From Natranaeroarchaeum sulfidigenes (GTDB taxonomy: Archaea > Halobacteriota > Halobacteria > Halobacteriales > Natronoarchaeaceae), in contig NZ_CP064786.1 of the NCBI RefSeq assembly GCF_017094485.1, positions 62,001-126,000 of the forward strand: 64,000 nt of DNA, written 5' to 3'. A model generated the notes under the pieces. That model did no database searches, was not told the DNA's origin, and worked only from the letters and a program-made list of their open reading frames with translations. Position 1 is the stretch's first letter. Every line of letters begins with the position of its first letter. Both the position numbers and the translations under genes were made by a program. Of this stretch, positions 25,550 to 33,760 are shown piece after piece.

Positions 25550-26409
25550 TGGACCGCTACGCGAAACAGCGTGCGTTCGGCGTGCTCGCCAGAGCCGCTG
25601 CCGGACTCGTCGTCTTCGTCATGGTGGTCGTAATCGGTGTGACGATCTTCCGCGGCGGTCGCGTCCTGCTTGCCGATCCCTCGATCGTGATCTCCCCGCC
25701 CGGATCGCGCTACGAGCTCGAAGGGACGGGCGGGTTCTTCCACGCCGTCCTCGGCAGCGCGTTCATCGTCGGTCCGGCGACCGTCGCTTCGATGGTCCTC
25801 GCGATCTCGACCGCGACCTACCTCCAGAGCGATTACTCCAGCGAGCGGTTCTCGGACGCGGTGAACATGTTCCTGAACGTTCTCTGGGCGACGCCGCCGA
25901 TCGTCTACGGTGTGTTCGTCCTGACGATCGTCATCGCGGTCGGTGCCCGGACGAGCCTGTTTTTCGGCATCATCGCGATCGCCGTCTTCCAGTACCCGAT
26001 CATGACCCGGTACATCGACGAGGCGCTCCGGTCGGCCCCTGACACCGTTCGGGAGTCGACCTACGGGCTCGGAGCAACACGGTTCGAGACCGCAACGATG
26101 ACTGCCCGCGCGGCCCTGCCCGGAATCGTCGCGGGCATCATCATGGGGTTTGCCCGCGGGATCGGCGACGCGGCGACGGTCCTCTTTACCGCCGGTCGCA
26201 GCACCAACATGCCCAGTGGGCTCTTCGAGCCGGCGACGACGCTACCGGTTCTGATCTTCGACAACTCGATGTCGTTCAACGAGGAGGTACAGGCCCACGC
26301 ATACGCGGCGTCGTTCGTCCTGATCGTTGTCGTGCTTGGCCTGATCGTCGTTTCTCGGCTACTCGCAGGGCGCTTCGCTCAGTACGTACCCGGAGGGAGA
26401 CACGCATGA
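25549..26409 (+). CDS. pstA: Phosphate ABC transporter permease PstA
   Basis: 286 residues from ATG 25549, sharing a base with the pstC stop (TGATG). Six TM segments and an EAA-type loop (PDTVRESTYGLGATRFETATMTARAALPGIVAGIIMGFARGIGDAATVLFTAG) are characteristic. It pairs with PstC. A longer frame beginning at 25225 overlaps pstC and is a shadow. The stop overlaps the pstB start (ATGA). Confidence 0.95.
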   Translation: MDRYAKQRAFGVLARAAAGLVVFVMVVVIGVTIFRGGRVLLADPSIVISPPGSRYELEGTGGFFHAVLGSAFIVGPATVASMVLAISTATYLQSDYSSERFSDAVNMFLNVLWATPPIVYGVFVLTIVIAVGARTSLFFGIIAIAVFQYPIMTRYIDEALRSAPDTVRESTYGLGATRFETATMTARAALPGIVAGIIMGFARGIGDAATVLFTAGRSTNMPSGLFEPATTLPVLIFDNSMSFNEEVQAHAYAASFVLIVVVLGLIVVSRLLAGRFAQYVPGGRHA

Positions 26410-27284
26410 CACGACAACCAGCGATTCGAACGGAGAACCTGTCAGTAACGTACACCGGAAACGAGGACGTCGAAGCCGTCACGGGCGTCGACATCACGTT
26501 CCCGGAGAACCAGCTAACCGCGATCATCGGCCCGTCGGGCTGTGGGAAGTCGACACTGCTGAAGTCGCTCAACCGGCTCCACGAGATTCAGCCCAACGTC
26601 GAGATCGAGGGCGACGTGGTGCTCGGCGAGTCGTCGATCTACGACACCGACGATCCGGCCCCGGAGATCCGCCGCCGGATCGGTTACGTCCCACAGACGC
26701 CGACACCGCTTCCGCTCTCGATCTACGAGAACGTGGCCTACGGCGTTCGCCTCCACGGCGAGTACGAGTCGAGCGAGGAGCTCGACGGGATCGTCGAGAC
26801 GTACCTGAAGAAAGTGAATCTCTGGGACGAGGTTCACGACCGTCTGGATACCCCTGCGGCGTCGCTCTCGACGGGCCAGATCCAGCGGCTCTGTCTCGCC
26901 CGCTCGCTCGCGGTGGAACCCGAGGTCCTGCTCTGTGACGAGGTGACCTCGGCGCTCGATCCGATCTCCGCCGAACGCGTCGAGGAGACGCTCATGGATC
27001 TGAAAGACGAGTACACGTTCATTATGGTGACTCACAGTATGAACCAGGCCAGGCGGCTCGCCGACGATGTCGTCTTCCTGTATCTCGGCGAGGTCGTCGA
27101 GCGCGGCGATGTCGAGTCGTTCTTCCAGGACCCCACCCACGAGCGGACGAAACAGTTCATCGGTGGCCACACTGCAGGCCGCGGGACGGATGACGAAGCA
27201 GATGGGGCCGAGGACGCTACGGACGGGGCGGATTCGGACGTTGACGGCGATACGACCAGATCACCTGCGATGGTTGAAAAGTAG
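26406..27284 (+). CDS. pstB: Phosphate ABC transporter ATP-binding protein
   Basis: 292 residues. Walker A GPSGCGKST (~40-48), signature LSTGQIQRL, Walker B EVLLCDEVTSALDP and H-loop VTHSMNQ. Length exceeds typical PstB (~250-260) because of a ~35-residue acidic C-terminal tail rich in Asp/Glu/Gly after FIGGHTAG. It energises PstCA. No phoU follows within this operon; the next gene is an MFS transporter after a 71-bp gap. Confidence 0.95.
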   Translation: MTRQPAIRTENLSVTYTGNEDVEAVTGVDITFPENQLTAIIGPSGCGKSTLLKSLNRLHEIQPNVEIEGDVVLGESSIYDTDDPAPEIRRRIGYVPQTPTPLPLSIYENVAYGVRLHGEYESSEELDGIVETYLKKVNLWDEVHDRLDTPAASLSTGQIQRLCLARSLAVEPEVLLCDEVTSALDPISAERVEETLMDLKDEYTFIMVTHSMNQARRLADDVVFLYLGEVVERGDVESFFQDPTHERTKQFIGGHTAGRGTDDEADGAEDATDGADSDVDGDTTRSPAMVEK

Positions 27285-27355
27285 CGCCCCCGATTCGCAT
27301 CCCGAAAATACTGGGAAACGCAACAGGTAACCGGATCGCTTCCGTACGTCTCCCC

Positions 27356-28558
27356 GTGTCTTCGACGCGACGCGAACGGCTCCTGCTCGCGGCGGTCATC
27401 TACGTCGTCTTGCTCGCGCAGGTACTACTGTATCCTGGCCTCGGCGAGCTCGTTGCGACGCTCGGTGCGACGACCGACTTGCAGCCACGCATGTGGTTTC
27501 TCGGTGCCGAGTTCGCCGCGTTCATCGTCTTTGTCGGCGTCTGGGGGGTAATCAGCGATACAACTGGTCGGCGGGTTCCGTGGATCGTTCTCGGCGCGCT
27601 TGGGGGTGCGCTCGGCTACGGCCTGCTTGCGATCCTTCCACGGCTCTCGCTTGCCACCTTTGAGATAGTCCTCTTGTTGCGTGTCCTGCAGGGGGCCGCG
27701 ACCATCGGTGCATTCTCGCTTGCGATTACGATGCTGATGGATCTCGATGGAGGTCACGGCCGCAACATGGGTGCCGCAGGGATCGCTATCGGTCTTGGAA
27801 CCGCCATGGGCGCGCCGATCGGCGGCCAGCTCGCGGAACTCTCCCCCCTTGCGCCGCTGTACGCGGCCGCCGTCCTGCTGGCATTCGTCGGCGTACTCGT
27901 CTCGTTCGTCGAGGATCGTGCACCCCAGGGGCGACGAAGCACGCGCGAGGCGCTGGCTACGATCCGGCGGACGCCGACGCTATCGATTCCCTACGCGTTC
28001 GGAATGATCGATCGAATGACGGCGGGCTTTTTCGCGCTCGTCGGCGTCGCGTACTTCGAGGCGACCTTCGATCTCTCGCCCGGTGAGAGCGGGATCATGC
28101 TTGCGCTGTTTTTCGCCCCCTTCGCCCTGCTTCAGTATCCGCTCGGCGCGCTCTCGGACCGGATCGGTCGGACGGTACCGATCGTCGTCGGCTCCTCGCT
28201 GTACGGGCTCGGGATCGTTGCCATCGGGCACGCCGGGACGGTCGAACTCGCCGGCGCTGGCATGGTCCTTATCGGCGTTCTCGGCGCACTGCTCGCACCG
28301 GCGACGATGGCGCTCGTTACCGATGTTGCCACCGACATCGACCGCGGTACGGCGATGGCTGGGTTCAACTTGTTCGGCAGTGTCGGGTTCCTCGCGGGCT
28401 TTCTGGTTGGCGGCGCTATCGCGGACGTCTACAGCTATCCACTGGCGTTTCTCGTTGTCGGTGGACTAGAAATACTGATCGCGCTCGTCACGCTGCCGGC
28501 CTTTCTCAGACTTGGGATCGGCGACGTATCGGCGTCTTCGGCTAGCCCGTCGGAGTAG
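27356..28558 (+). CDS. Major facilitator superfamily transporter
   Basis: 400 residues starting with GTG at 27356. Twelve hydrophobic segments, a motif-A-like GVWGVISDTTGRRVPWIVLG after TM2 and its second-half copy GALSDRIGRTVPIVVG. This fits a 12-TM MFS drug/sugar-type exporter. No substrate can be inferred; it follows pstB by 71 bp without an obvious promoter, but a phosphate link is speculative. Its 3' end overlaps the convergent stress-protein gene by 17 bp. Confidence 0.9.
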   Translation: MSSTRRERLLLAAVIYVVLLAQVLLYPGLGELVATLGATTDLQPRMWFLGAEFAAFIVFVGVWGVISDTTGRRVPWIVLGALGGALGYGLLAILPRLSLATFEIVLLLRVLQGAATIGAFSLAITMLMDLDGGHGRNMGAAGIAIGLGTAMGAPIGGQLAELSPLAPLYAAAVLLAFVGVLVSFVEDRAPQGRRSTREALATIRRTPTLSIPYAFGMIDRMTAGFFALVGVAYFEATFDLSPGESGIMLALFFAPFALLQYPLGALSDRIGRTVPIVVGSSLYGLGIVAIGHAGTVELAGAGMVLIGVLGALLAPATMALVTDVATDIDRGTAMAGFNLFGSVGFLAGFLVGGAIADVYSYPLAFLVVGGLEILIALVTLPAFLRLGIGDVSASSASPSE

Positions 28559-29021
28559 CCAGAGGGCGTGGGTCGTCACCTTCAGCAGTTGTCGTATTGA
28601 CCGTCATTACCGGAACTGGCGCGGTTCTGACCACTTTGTCGGCAACGCTCCCGACGATCGCACGCCTGAGTCCACCACGTCCGGCGGTTCCCATGACGAT
28701 CGCATCGATCGGCTCGGTGCTTGCGTATTCGACGATCTCATCGGCCGGGGTGCCGGTTCGGACGGCTACGATGGCATCGAGGCCGCGATCCTGTGCGTCT
28801 TTCCGCAGTGTCAGGGCACGATTGCTCGCCCGCTCGTGGAGCCGTTCGCGGATCTCTGCGGTGTCATCGCCCTGTGCGATCCCGGCCCACACACTATCGT
28901 CCGCAACCGAGAGAACGTGGATCGACGCGTTGCACTGCGCTGCGAGATCGAACGCCCGTTCTGCGGCGGCTTCGGCCGGGTCGCTGCCGTCTGTCGGCAC
29001 CAGATATGTCTCGAAGCTCAT
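28542..29021 (-). CDS. Universal stress protein (UspA) domain protein
   Basis: 159 residues from ATG 29021. One UspA domain: YLVPTDGSDPAEAAAERAFDLA at the start, a Val-Ala-Val core (AIVAVRTGTPADEIVEYASTEPIDAIVMGTAGRGGLRRAIVGSVADKVVRTAPVPVMTV), including the G2xG9GS/T ATP-binding motif (GTAGRGGLRRAIVGSVADK), so probably an ATP-binding type. Haloarchaea encode many such proteins; role probably in stress or growth arrest. Last ~20 residues are a disordered tail. Confidence 0.92.
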   Translation of the reverse strand: MSFETYLVPTDGSDPAEAAAERAFDLAAQCNASIHVLSVADDSVWAGIAQGDDTAEIRERLHERASNRALTLRKDAQDRGLDAIVAVRTGTPADEIVEYASTEPIDAIVMGTAGRGGLRRAIVGSVADKVVRTAPVPVMTVNTTTAEGDDPRPLATPTG

Positions 29022-29154
29022 AGCTAGACCGATCCGGAATGTCTGTATAGCTGTTTCGTCCGTTCTCACGTTTGGATACTCGACCCTGTTCCATATATCG
29101 ATATTTGGTTTACGTGTCGGTCGAAGACAGCAAACCGGATCAGTCGGACTACGA

Positions 29155-30219
29155 TCAGGCGTCGCTTCGCGCGCCAAGCGTCACCGACACTGACTGCTCG
29201 ACGCCGTCCCGAACTACCGTCATCGAAATCGTCTCGTCCGGACTCGTTTCCAGTGCCAGGTGCGACGAGAACGCGTTTTCGTCCGGGATCTCGGTGCCGT
29301 CGATACCGGTTACGACGTCTCCTTCGGGACTTTCGGGGCTCGCGTTCGTCTCTAGCTGTCCATCGGCTGGGCCCCCTGACTCGACGCCTGTTATCAACAC
29401 ACCACGGGCAGCTTCGAGGTCGTTCGCATCAGCAACTTCGGGGGTGACCGGTGTGAACTGAACGCCGAGATACGAATGATCGTACTCTCCGGTTTCGATC
29501 AGCGACGGGACGACACGGCGAGCTAGCGCAGCGGAGATTGCAAACCCGATGTTGTCACCCCCACCGGCGAAGATCACGCCCTCGACACCGCCGTCGAGAT
29601 TGACCAGCGGTCCACCGCTGTTGCCCGGATTTACGGCAGCGTCAGTCTGGATGGCATCGGGGATGTTGAACTCCGTCGGGCTCGGTAGCGAGCGCTCGAC
29701 ACCGCTGACGATACCACGCGAGACCGAGGCATCGAGTCCCAGCGGATTACCGATCGCGACGACCTCCTGACCGACGGCCGCATCCGTCTCCGACAGCGAG
29801 AGCGGCGTTGCCGATTCCGGTATGTCCTCGACGTCGAGCACCGCGAGATCGCTGTGTGGGTCCGTTCCGACGATCTCTGCCGAGCGCCACTGGCCCCCCT
29901 CGAACTGGATGTCGATCTCGTCGGCTCCGGCCACGACGTGGTCGTTGGTGACAAGATGCTCGTCATCGTACACGAACCCGGTGCCCTCTCCCTGACCGAA
30001 CTCCGAGCCGGTCACCTGAACGAGGACGACAGAGTCGATTACCGTCTCGTACACCGCCGTGTAGGCGTTTTCATCGCCGTTCTCTACCTGGGGAGCGGTC
30101 GCAGTCTCCTCCCCGTCGTCTCCGGGTTCCGGCGTACCCACACAGCCTGCGATCCCGCCGACGAGGACCGCACCTGTCGCCGACAGGACGCGTCGCCGTG
30201 TCGTTTCCCTGTCCGTCAT
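29155..30219 (-). CDS. HtrA/DegP-like trypsin-family serine protease with PDZ domain, Tat lipoprotein
   Basis: 354 residues. N-terminal Tat/lipobox signal (TTRRRVLSATGAVLVGGIAGC; Cys26) anchors it on the outer membrane face. Catalytic triad visible: His94 (LVTNDHVV), Asp124 (HSDLAVLDV) and Ser201 (NPGNSGGPL). C-terminal PDZ domain follows from about residue 250 (LGVQFTPVTPEVADANDLEAARGVLITGVESGGPAD). It degrades or refolds misfolded extracytoplasmic proteins. Haloarchaeal HtrA-type proteases are usually lipoproteins like this one. Divergent from the 30340 gene. Confidence 0.94.
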   Translation of the reverse strand: MTDRETTRRRVLSATGAVLVGGIAGCVGTPEPGDDGEETATAPQVENGDENAYTAVYETVIDSVVLVQVTGSEFGQGEGTGFVYDDEHLVTNDHVVAGADEIDIQFEGGQWRSAEIVGTDPHSDLAVLDVEDIPESATPLSLSETDAAVGQEVVAIGNPLGLDASVSRGIVSGVERSLPSPTEFNIPDAIQTDAAVNPGNSGGPLVNLDGGVEGVIFAGGGDNIGFAISAALARRVVPSLIETGEYDHSYLGVQFTPVTPEVADANDLEAARGVLITGVESGGPADGQLETNASPESPEGDVVTGIDGTEIPDENAFSSHLALETSPDETISMTVVRDGVEQSVSVTLGARSDA

Positions 30220-30339
30220 ATTCGTGGTCTAGGCCGCCGAGCGGATATATGAATCGCCGAGGGCTCGGTTCCGATGCCGAAAGATCACTACTTGCGGCGT
30301 TTCGGCCAGTTTTTGTGTCCGACCCGCCTTTGACCCAGT

Positions 30340-30657
30340 ATGACAGAGTTCGACCCAGAGAAGTTCGAGGACAAGTACGTCCACTACTTTCCCGAACTCC
30401 AGCGCGCATACAAGAACGCCTTCGAGACGATGAACGACGCGTACGACTCCGAACTGATCCATGCTATCGACCAGCAGGTGCTCAACGAGAGCGAGCCCTT
30501 CTACGATGACGGCGAGTTCCGGATCGAGCTCCCGGAGAACCCGACCGAGCGCGTAACGGCCATCGTCGTCGACGAGGACAAACTGGAGCGGACTCTCGAG
30601 ATCTATCTCGACGAGATCGAGGCGGAGCTCGAACGCGTGTTCGGAGTGAGTGAGTAG
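30340..30657 (+). CDS. Small conserved haloarchaeal protein (105 aa; DUF5783-like)
   Basis: Acidic 105-residue protein, mostly helical (DPEKFEDKYVHYFPELQRAYKNAFETMNDAYDSELIHAIDQQVLNESEP), then a strand-containing C-terminal part (FRIELPENPTERVTAIVVDEDKLERTLEIYLDEIEAELERVF). I believe it belongs to a DUF found only in haloarchaea. No metal site or membrane segment. It is 53 bp upstream of the NifU-domain gene on the same strand, so a joint transcript is possible. Confidence 0.82.
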   Translation: MTEFDPEKFEDKYVHYFPELQRAYKNAFETMNDAYDSELIHAIDQQVLNESEPFYDDGEFRIELPENPTERVTAIVVDEDKLERTLEIYLDEIEAELERVFGVSE

Positions 30658-30710
30658 GTCTCTGGGGCCGACTCCAAAGGTCTAAGGACGCTGGCTACGT
30701 ACGGAGCGAC

Positions 30711-31067
30711 ATGAGCACCGAGACGACCGAGGGAGACGACCTAGAAGAGCGCGTAGCGAATTTCCTGCGTCGGAACTTCCCGCAGATCCAGATGCACGGC
30801 GGCAGCGCGGCGATTCAGGATATCGACCGCGAGACTGGCGAGGTCCATATCCAGCTCGGCGGCGCATGTAGCGGCTGTGGTATCTCCCCGATGACGATCC
30901 AGGCGATCAAGAGCCGGATGGTAAAGGAGATCCCCGAGATCGAGAAAGTCCACGCCGGAACCGGCGATGCCGGTGGACACGGCGGCGGTGGCGGTATGAG
31001 CCCCTCGTTCCCCGGCGAATCCAGCGGTGACAGCGACTCCGACGAAGGTCCACAAGCACCCTTCTAG
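30711..31067 (+). CDS. NifU C-terminal-domain Fe-S scaffold/carrier protein
   Basis: 118 residues. The NifU/Nfu domain (LEERVANFLRRNFPQIQMHGGSAAIQDIDRETGEVHIQLGGACSGCGISPMTIQAIKSRMVKEIPEIEKVHAG) carries the CSGCG motif that binds a bridging [4Fe-4S] cluster in a dimer. It delivers Fe-S clusters to apo-proteins. The C-terminal ~35 residues are Gly/Ser/Asp-rich and disordered (GGHGGGGGMSPSFP). Convergent with the PanE-like gene, 1 bp gap. Confidence 0.93.
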   Translation: MSTETTEGDDLEERVANFLRRNFPQIQMHGGSAAIQDIDRETGEVHIQLGGACSGCGISPMTIQAIKSRMVKEIPEIEKVHAGTGDAGGHGGGGGMSPSFPGESSGDSDSDEGPQAPF

Positions 31068-31068
31068 G

Positions 31069-31971
31069 TTACTTTTTGTCGGTGTTTTCCCGTTCCCAGG
31101 CCCTGATCAGTGCCGTCAGCGTTCGGTTCACCGGCACGTCGATTCCGTGGACTTCCGCGCGTTCGAGGACGGCTCCGTTGATCGCTTCGATCTCCGTGCG
31201 CCGACCGGCGAGCACGTCCTGATACATCGAGGACTGGTTTCTCGCGGTCGCGTCGATTACCGCATCAATCCTCGATAGGACGGTGTGGCTGGACAGATCG
31301 GCCCCCTCTGCTCTGGCGACGTGTGCCGTCTCAACTGCGGCAGTACGGGATATCTCGCTGGCTGATCCCTCGCCAAGCACCCCATTTCGAACGCGTGAGA
31401 GTGCTGTAACGGGGTTGATACCCGCATTGACCGCCAGCTTCTCCCAGAGCTTCCGGGACATATCCGGCACCGCGTTGGCCTCGATGTCTGCCGCTGTGAA
31501 CGCCTCGGCCACGTCCTTTGCGACGGACGAAACACCACCGTCACGCGGACCAAGCGTTAGCTCTCCATGTCCGGTACAGTCGACGTGTCCGGGGCTATCG
31601 AGCCGAGCGCCGTACGTCGCCGTCCCGGCCAGCACGGGACAGTCGAGATGCTTGCTCAGGGTTTCCTCGTTTCCAATCCCGTTCTGTACGGACAGTGCGA
31701 CGTCGAACTCCCCGGTAGCGAGCGTCCGGGCGGCATCCTCGGTATCGAAGCTCTTTACAGTGACGACGACGAGATCCGCCGCCAGTCCTGCTCCGTCCGT
31801 CGTTGCCTCGGGAGCCACGGTTCGGTCGAACCTGCCAGTGATAGAGAGCCCCTCGGATCGGATTGTGGAGACGTGGGGGTCACGACCGACGAGTGTTACT
31901 CGATGTTCGCTGGCGAGAAGCCCTCCCAGTAGACTCCCCAGACTTCCCGCTCCGAACACGACGATTTCCAT
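31069..31971 (-). CDS. panE: 2-dehydropantoate 2-reductase (KPR/PanE family)
   Basis: About 300 residues from ATG 31971 (an ATG six codons upstream is possible). Rossmann dinucleotide motif GAGSLGSLLGGLL at the N-terminus, central NGIGNEETL, and the C-terminal catalytic Lys/Asn region (RKLWEKLAVNAGINPVTALSRV). It reduces ketopantoate to pantoate for CoA synthesis; haloarchaea use this route. The family also includes other ketopantoate-like reductases. Followed by a rubredoxin-like gene upstream on the same strand. Confidence 0.88.
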   Translation of the reverse strand: MEIVVFGAGSLGSLLGGLLASEHRVTLVGRDPHVSTIRSEGLSITGRFDRTVAPEATTDGAGLAADLVVVTVKSFDTEDAARTLATGEFDVALSVQNGIGNEETLSKHLDCPVLAGTATYGARLDSPGHVDCTGHGELTLGPRDGGVSSVAKDVAEAFTAADIEANAVPDMSRKLWEKLAVNAGINPVTALSRVRNGVLGEGSASEISRTAAVETAHVARAEGADLSSHTVLSRIDAVIDATARNQSSMYQDVLAGRRTEIEAINGAVLERAEVHGIDVPVNRTLTALIRAWERENTDKK

Positions 31972-32001
31972 ACCCGACGTGAGCACCACGCGGCGAAAAA
32001 G

Positions 32002-32295
32002 CTAATCTTCCGTCCAGTAGTACAGCTCCTCGCCACCGGCGCCGCAGGCCGGACACTCGTCTGGCATATCCTCGATCTGTCCCATCTCGCCACATTGCCA
32101 GCACCGCCACATTAGGTTCTTTTCGCCGTAGCTCTGTCCCGAGCGAAGACGATCGACGGACTCGGCCTCGGCATCCGCATCGAGCCGGACGTAAAACCCA
32201 CTATCGTCGAATCCGCGAACGATGCCGAGCTTCGTTCCGTCGTCGTTGTACACTGACGTGCCCAGCGAGACATCCGATGTCGTTTGCTGGCTCAT
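32002..32295 (-). CDS. Small zinc-ribbon/rubredoxin-like protein (97 aa)
   Basis: 97 residues from ATG 32295. The N-terminal ~55 residues contain a PRC-barrel- or SH3-like strand pattern (LGTSVYNDDGTKLGIVRGFDDSGFYVRLDADAEAE). The C-terminus has CWQCGEMGQIEDMPDECPACGAGGEELYYWTED, two CxxC knuckles as in rubredoxin/rubrerythrin zinc or iron sites. It may bind Fe or Zn. Function unknown. An in-frame extension to 32403 has no start support. Confidence 0.85.
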   Translation of the reverse strand: MSQQTTSDVSLGTSVYNDDGTKLGIVRGFDDSGFYVRLDADAEAESVDRLRSGQSYGEKNLMWRCWQCGEMGQIEDMPDECPACGAGGEELYYWTED

Positions 32296-32476
32296 ATGGT
32301 AGCGTACGACATGATCGGATATAAACGTCGCATAGCACGAAATGGTGTTTTCGAGCAACTGATACGAGTGGATGGGGGTCATCGGAACCGGTGTATAAAC
32401 CACATACAGCTATACTGAATCACTATCCGGTCACTTGCCCCTGTTGGCCACGGGCGATTCAGCCGGAGCGGACATT

Positions 32477-33715
32477 TCACTCCGGTGCACGCAGGAAGAG
32501 TCCGGCGACACCGGCGGTGAGCGCCAGCGCCCCGCCGAGCAGGAACGCCGCGTCCCACCCGACGACGCCGACCAGCCACCCCACCACGCCGCCACCGAAG
32601 ACGCCACCCCAGAGCTTCCCCGAGTACACCAGCGAGTAGTTCGTCGAGGAGTGTCTGGGTCCGTAGTAATCTCCCACGAGGCTGGGAAACAGTGAGAACT
32701 GTGAGCTCCAGAAGAACACGGCGACGGCGACCGTGAGTACGTACCCGACGCCGCTGTCGAGCCCCGCGAAGAGAACGATACCAATCGTACCGACGCCACA
32801 TGCCAGAAACGAGAGTGCCGTAACGCGTTCGCGCTCGAACCGATCGGAGAGCGCACCGACGACCAGGCGACCTCCCCCCGAGGCGATCGGCAGTACAGTG
32901 GCGGCGACGGTTGCGACGCCAGCTGTGAGCCCGGCCTGTTCCGCATAGAGAATACTCCGGGCGGTGATCATCAATCCGGCTGCGCTCACCGCAACGAACA
33001 TGAAGTACATCACCCAGAACTGCCAGGTGCGGACCATCTCTCGCCAGGAGTACTGCCCCCCGTTGTCAGTCGTTGGCCCGTTCCCCCCATCGGCAGCCCG
33101 CTCGTCCGTTGACTCGTGCCAACCGATGGGAGGGTCTCTGAGGACGACGGTTCCCACGACGATTCCGACCACAATGAGCACGCCCATGCTCCAGAGGCCG
33201 GTTGCAAGCGCATCCACGTCGACCATGTAGCGAACGAACGGGACGAACGCGGCGCTGCCAGCCGCGAAGGCCATCGTCCCGATCCCGGTTGTCAGCCCAC
33301 GCCGGTCCGGGAACCACTTGACAGCGGTGTTGACGGCGACGGTGTAGACCATCCCAACGCCGACCGCGCCGATCCCGTAGGCGGCGTACACCTGCCAGAG
33401 CTCGTTCGCGAACGCGAGCGCGATGTATCCGCCACCAGCGAAAAATCCTGCGGCGAGCGTCACCGCCTGTGGACCGTACCGATCCCGCCACCATCCGGCG
33501 GGAAACTGGATCATCGACATCACGACAACGTACAGTGTAAAAACGAAGCCCAGCGCCGAGAGCGAGGCGTCCAGCTCGGCCGCGAGCGGCCCCTCTAGCG
33601 ACGACCACACGTACTGATACGGGCTTACCAGGGCCATCATGACCGCGGCGGCGGCGATCTGCCACCATCGCGAGTAGCCAAGCAGTGACTTCGCTCGCTC
33701 GTCGGCAGTGTTCAC
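32477..33715 (-). CDS. OFA-type major facilitator superfamily transporter
   Basis: 412 residues beginning with GTG at 33715. Twelve TM segments; the loop GWWRDRYGPQAVTLAAGFFAGGGY and AVKWFPDRRGLTTGIGTMAFAAGSAAFVPF are characteristic of the oxalate/formate antiporter (OFA) branch of MFS; the second half has SDRFERERVTALSFL. A monocarboxylate or oxalate/formate type substrate is likely but unproven. The photolyase gene starts upstream on the same strand (45 bp). Confidence 0.9.
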   Translation of the reverse strand: MNTADERAKSLLGYSRWWQIAAAAVMMALVSPYQYVWSSLEGPLAAELDASLSALGFVFTLYVVVMSMIQFPAGWWRDRYGPQAVTLAAGFFAGGGYIALAFANELWQVYAAYGIGAVGVGMVYTVAVNTAVKWFPDRRGLTTGIGTMAFAAGSAAFVPFVRYMVDVDALATGLWSMGVLIVVGIVVGTVVLRDPPIGWHESTDERAADGGNGPTTDNGGQYSWREMVRTWQFWVMYFMFVAVSAAGLMITARSILYAEQAGLTAGVATVAATVLPIASGGGRLVVGALSDRFERERVTALSFLACGVGTIGIVLFAGLDSGVGYVLTVAVAVFFWSSQFSLFPSLVGDYYGPRHSSTNYSLVYSGKLWGGVFGGGVVGWLVGVVGWDAAFLLGGALALTAGVAGLFLRAPE

Positions 33716-33760
33716 GTGCCAACGAGAGACGAGCGTGGTAAAAAAACGTCCTATAACGAC

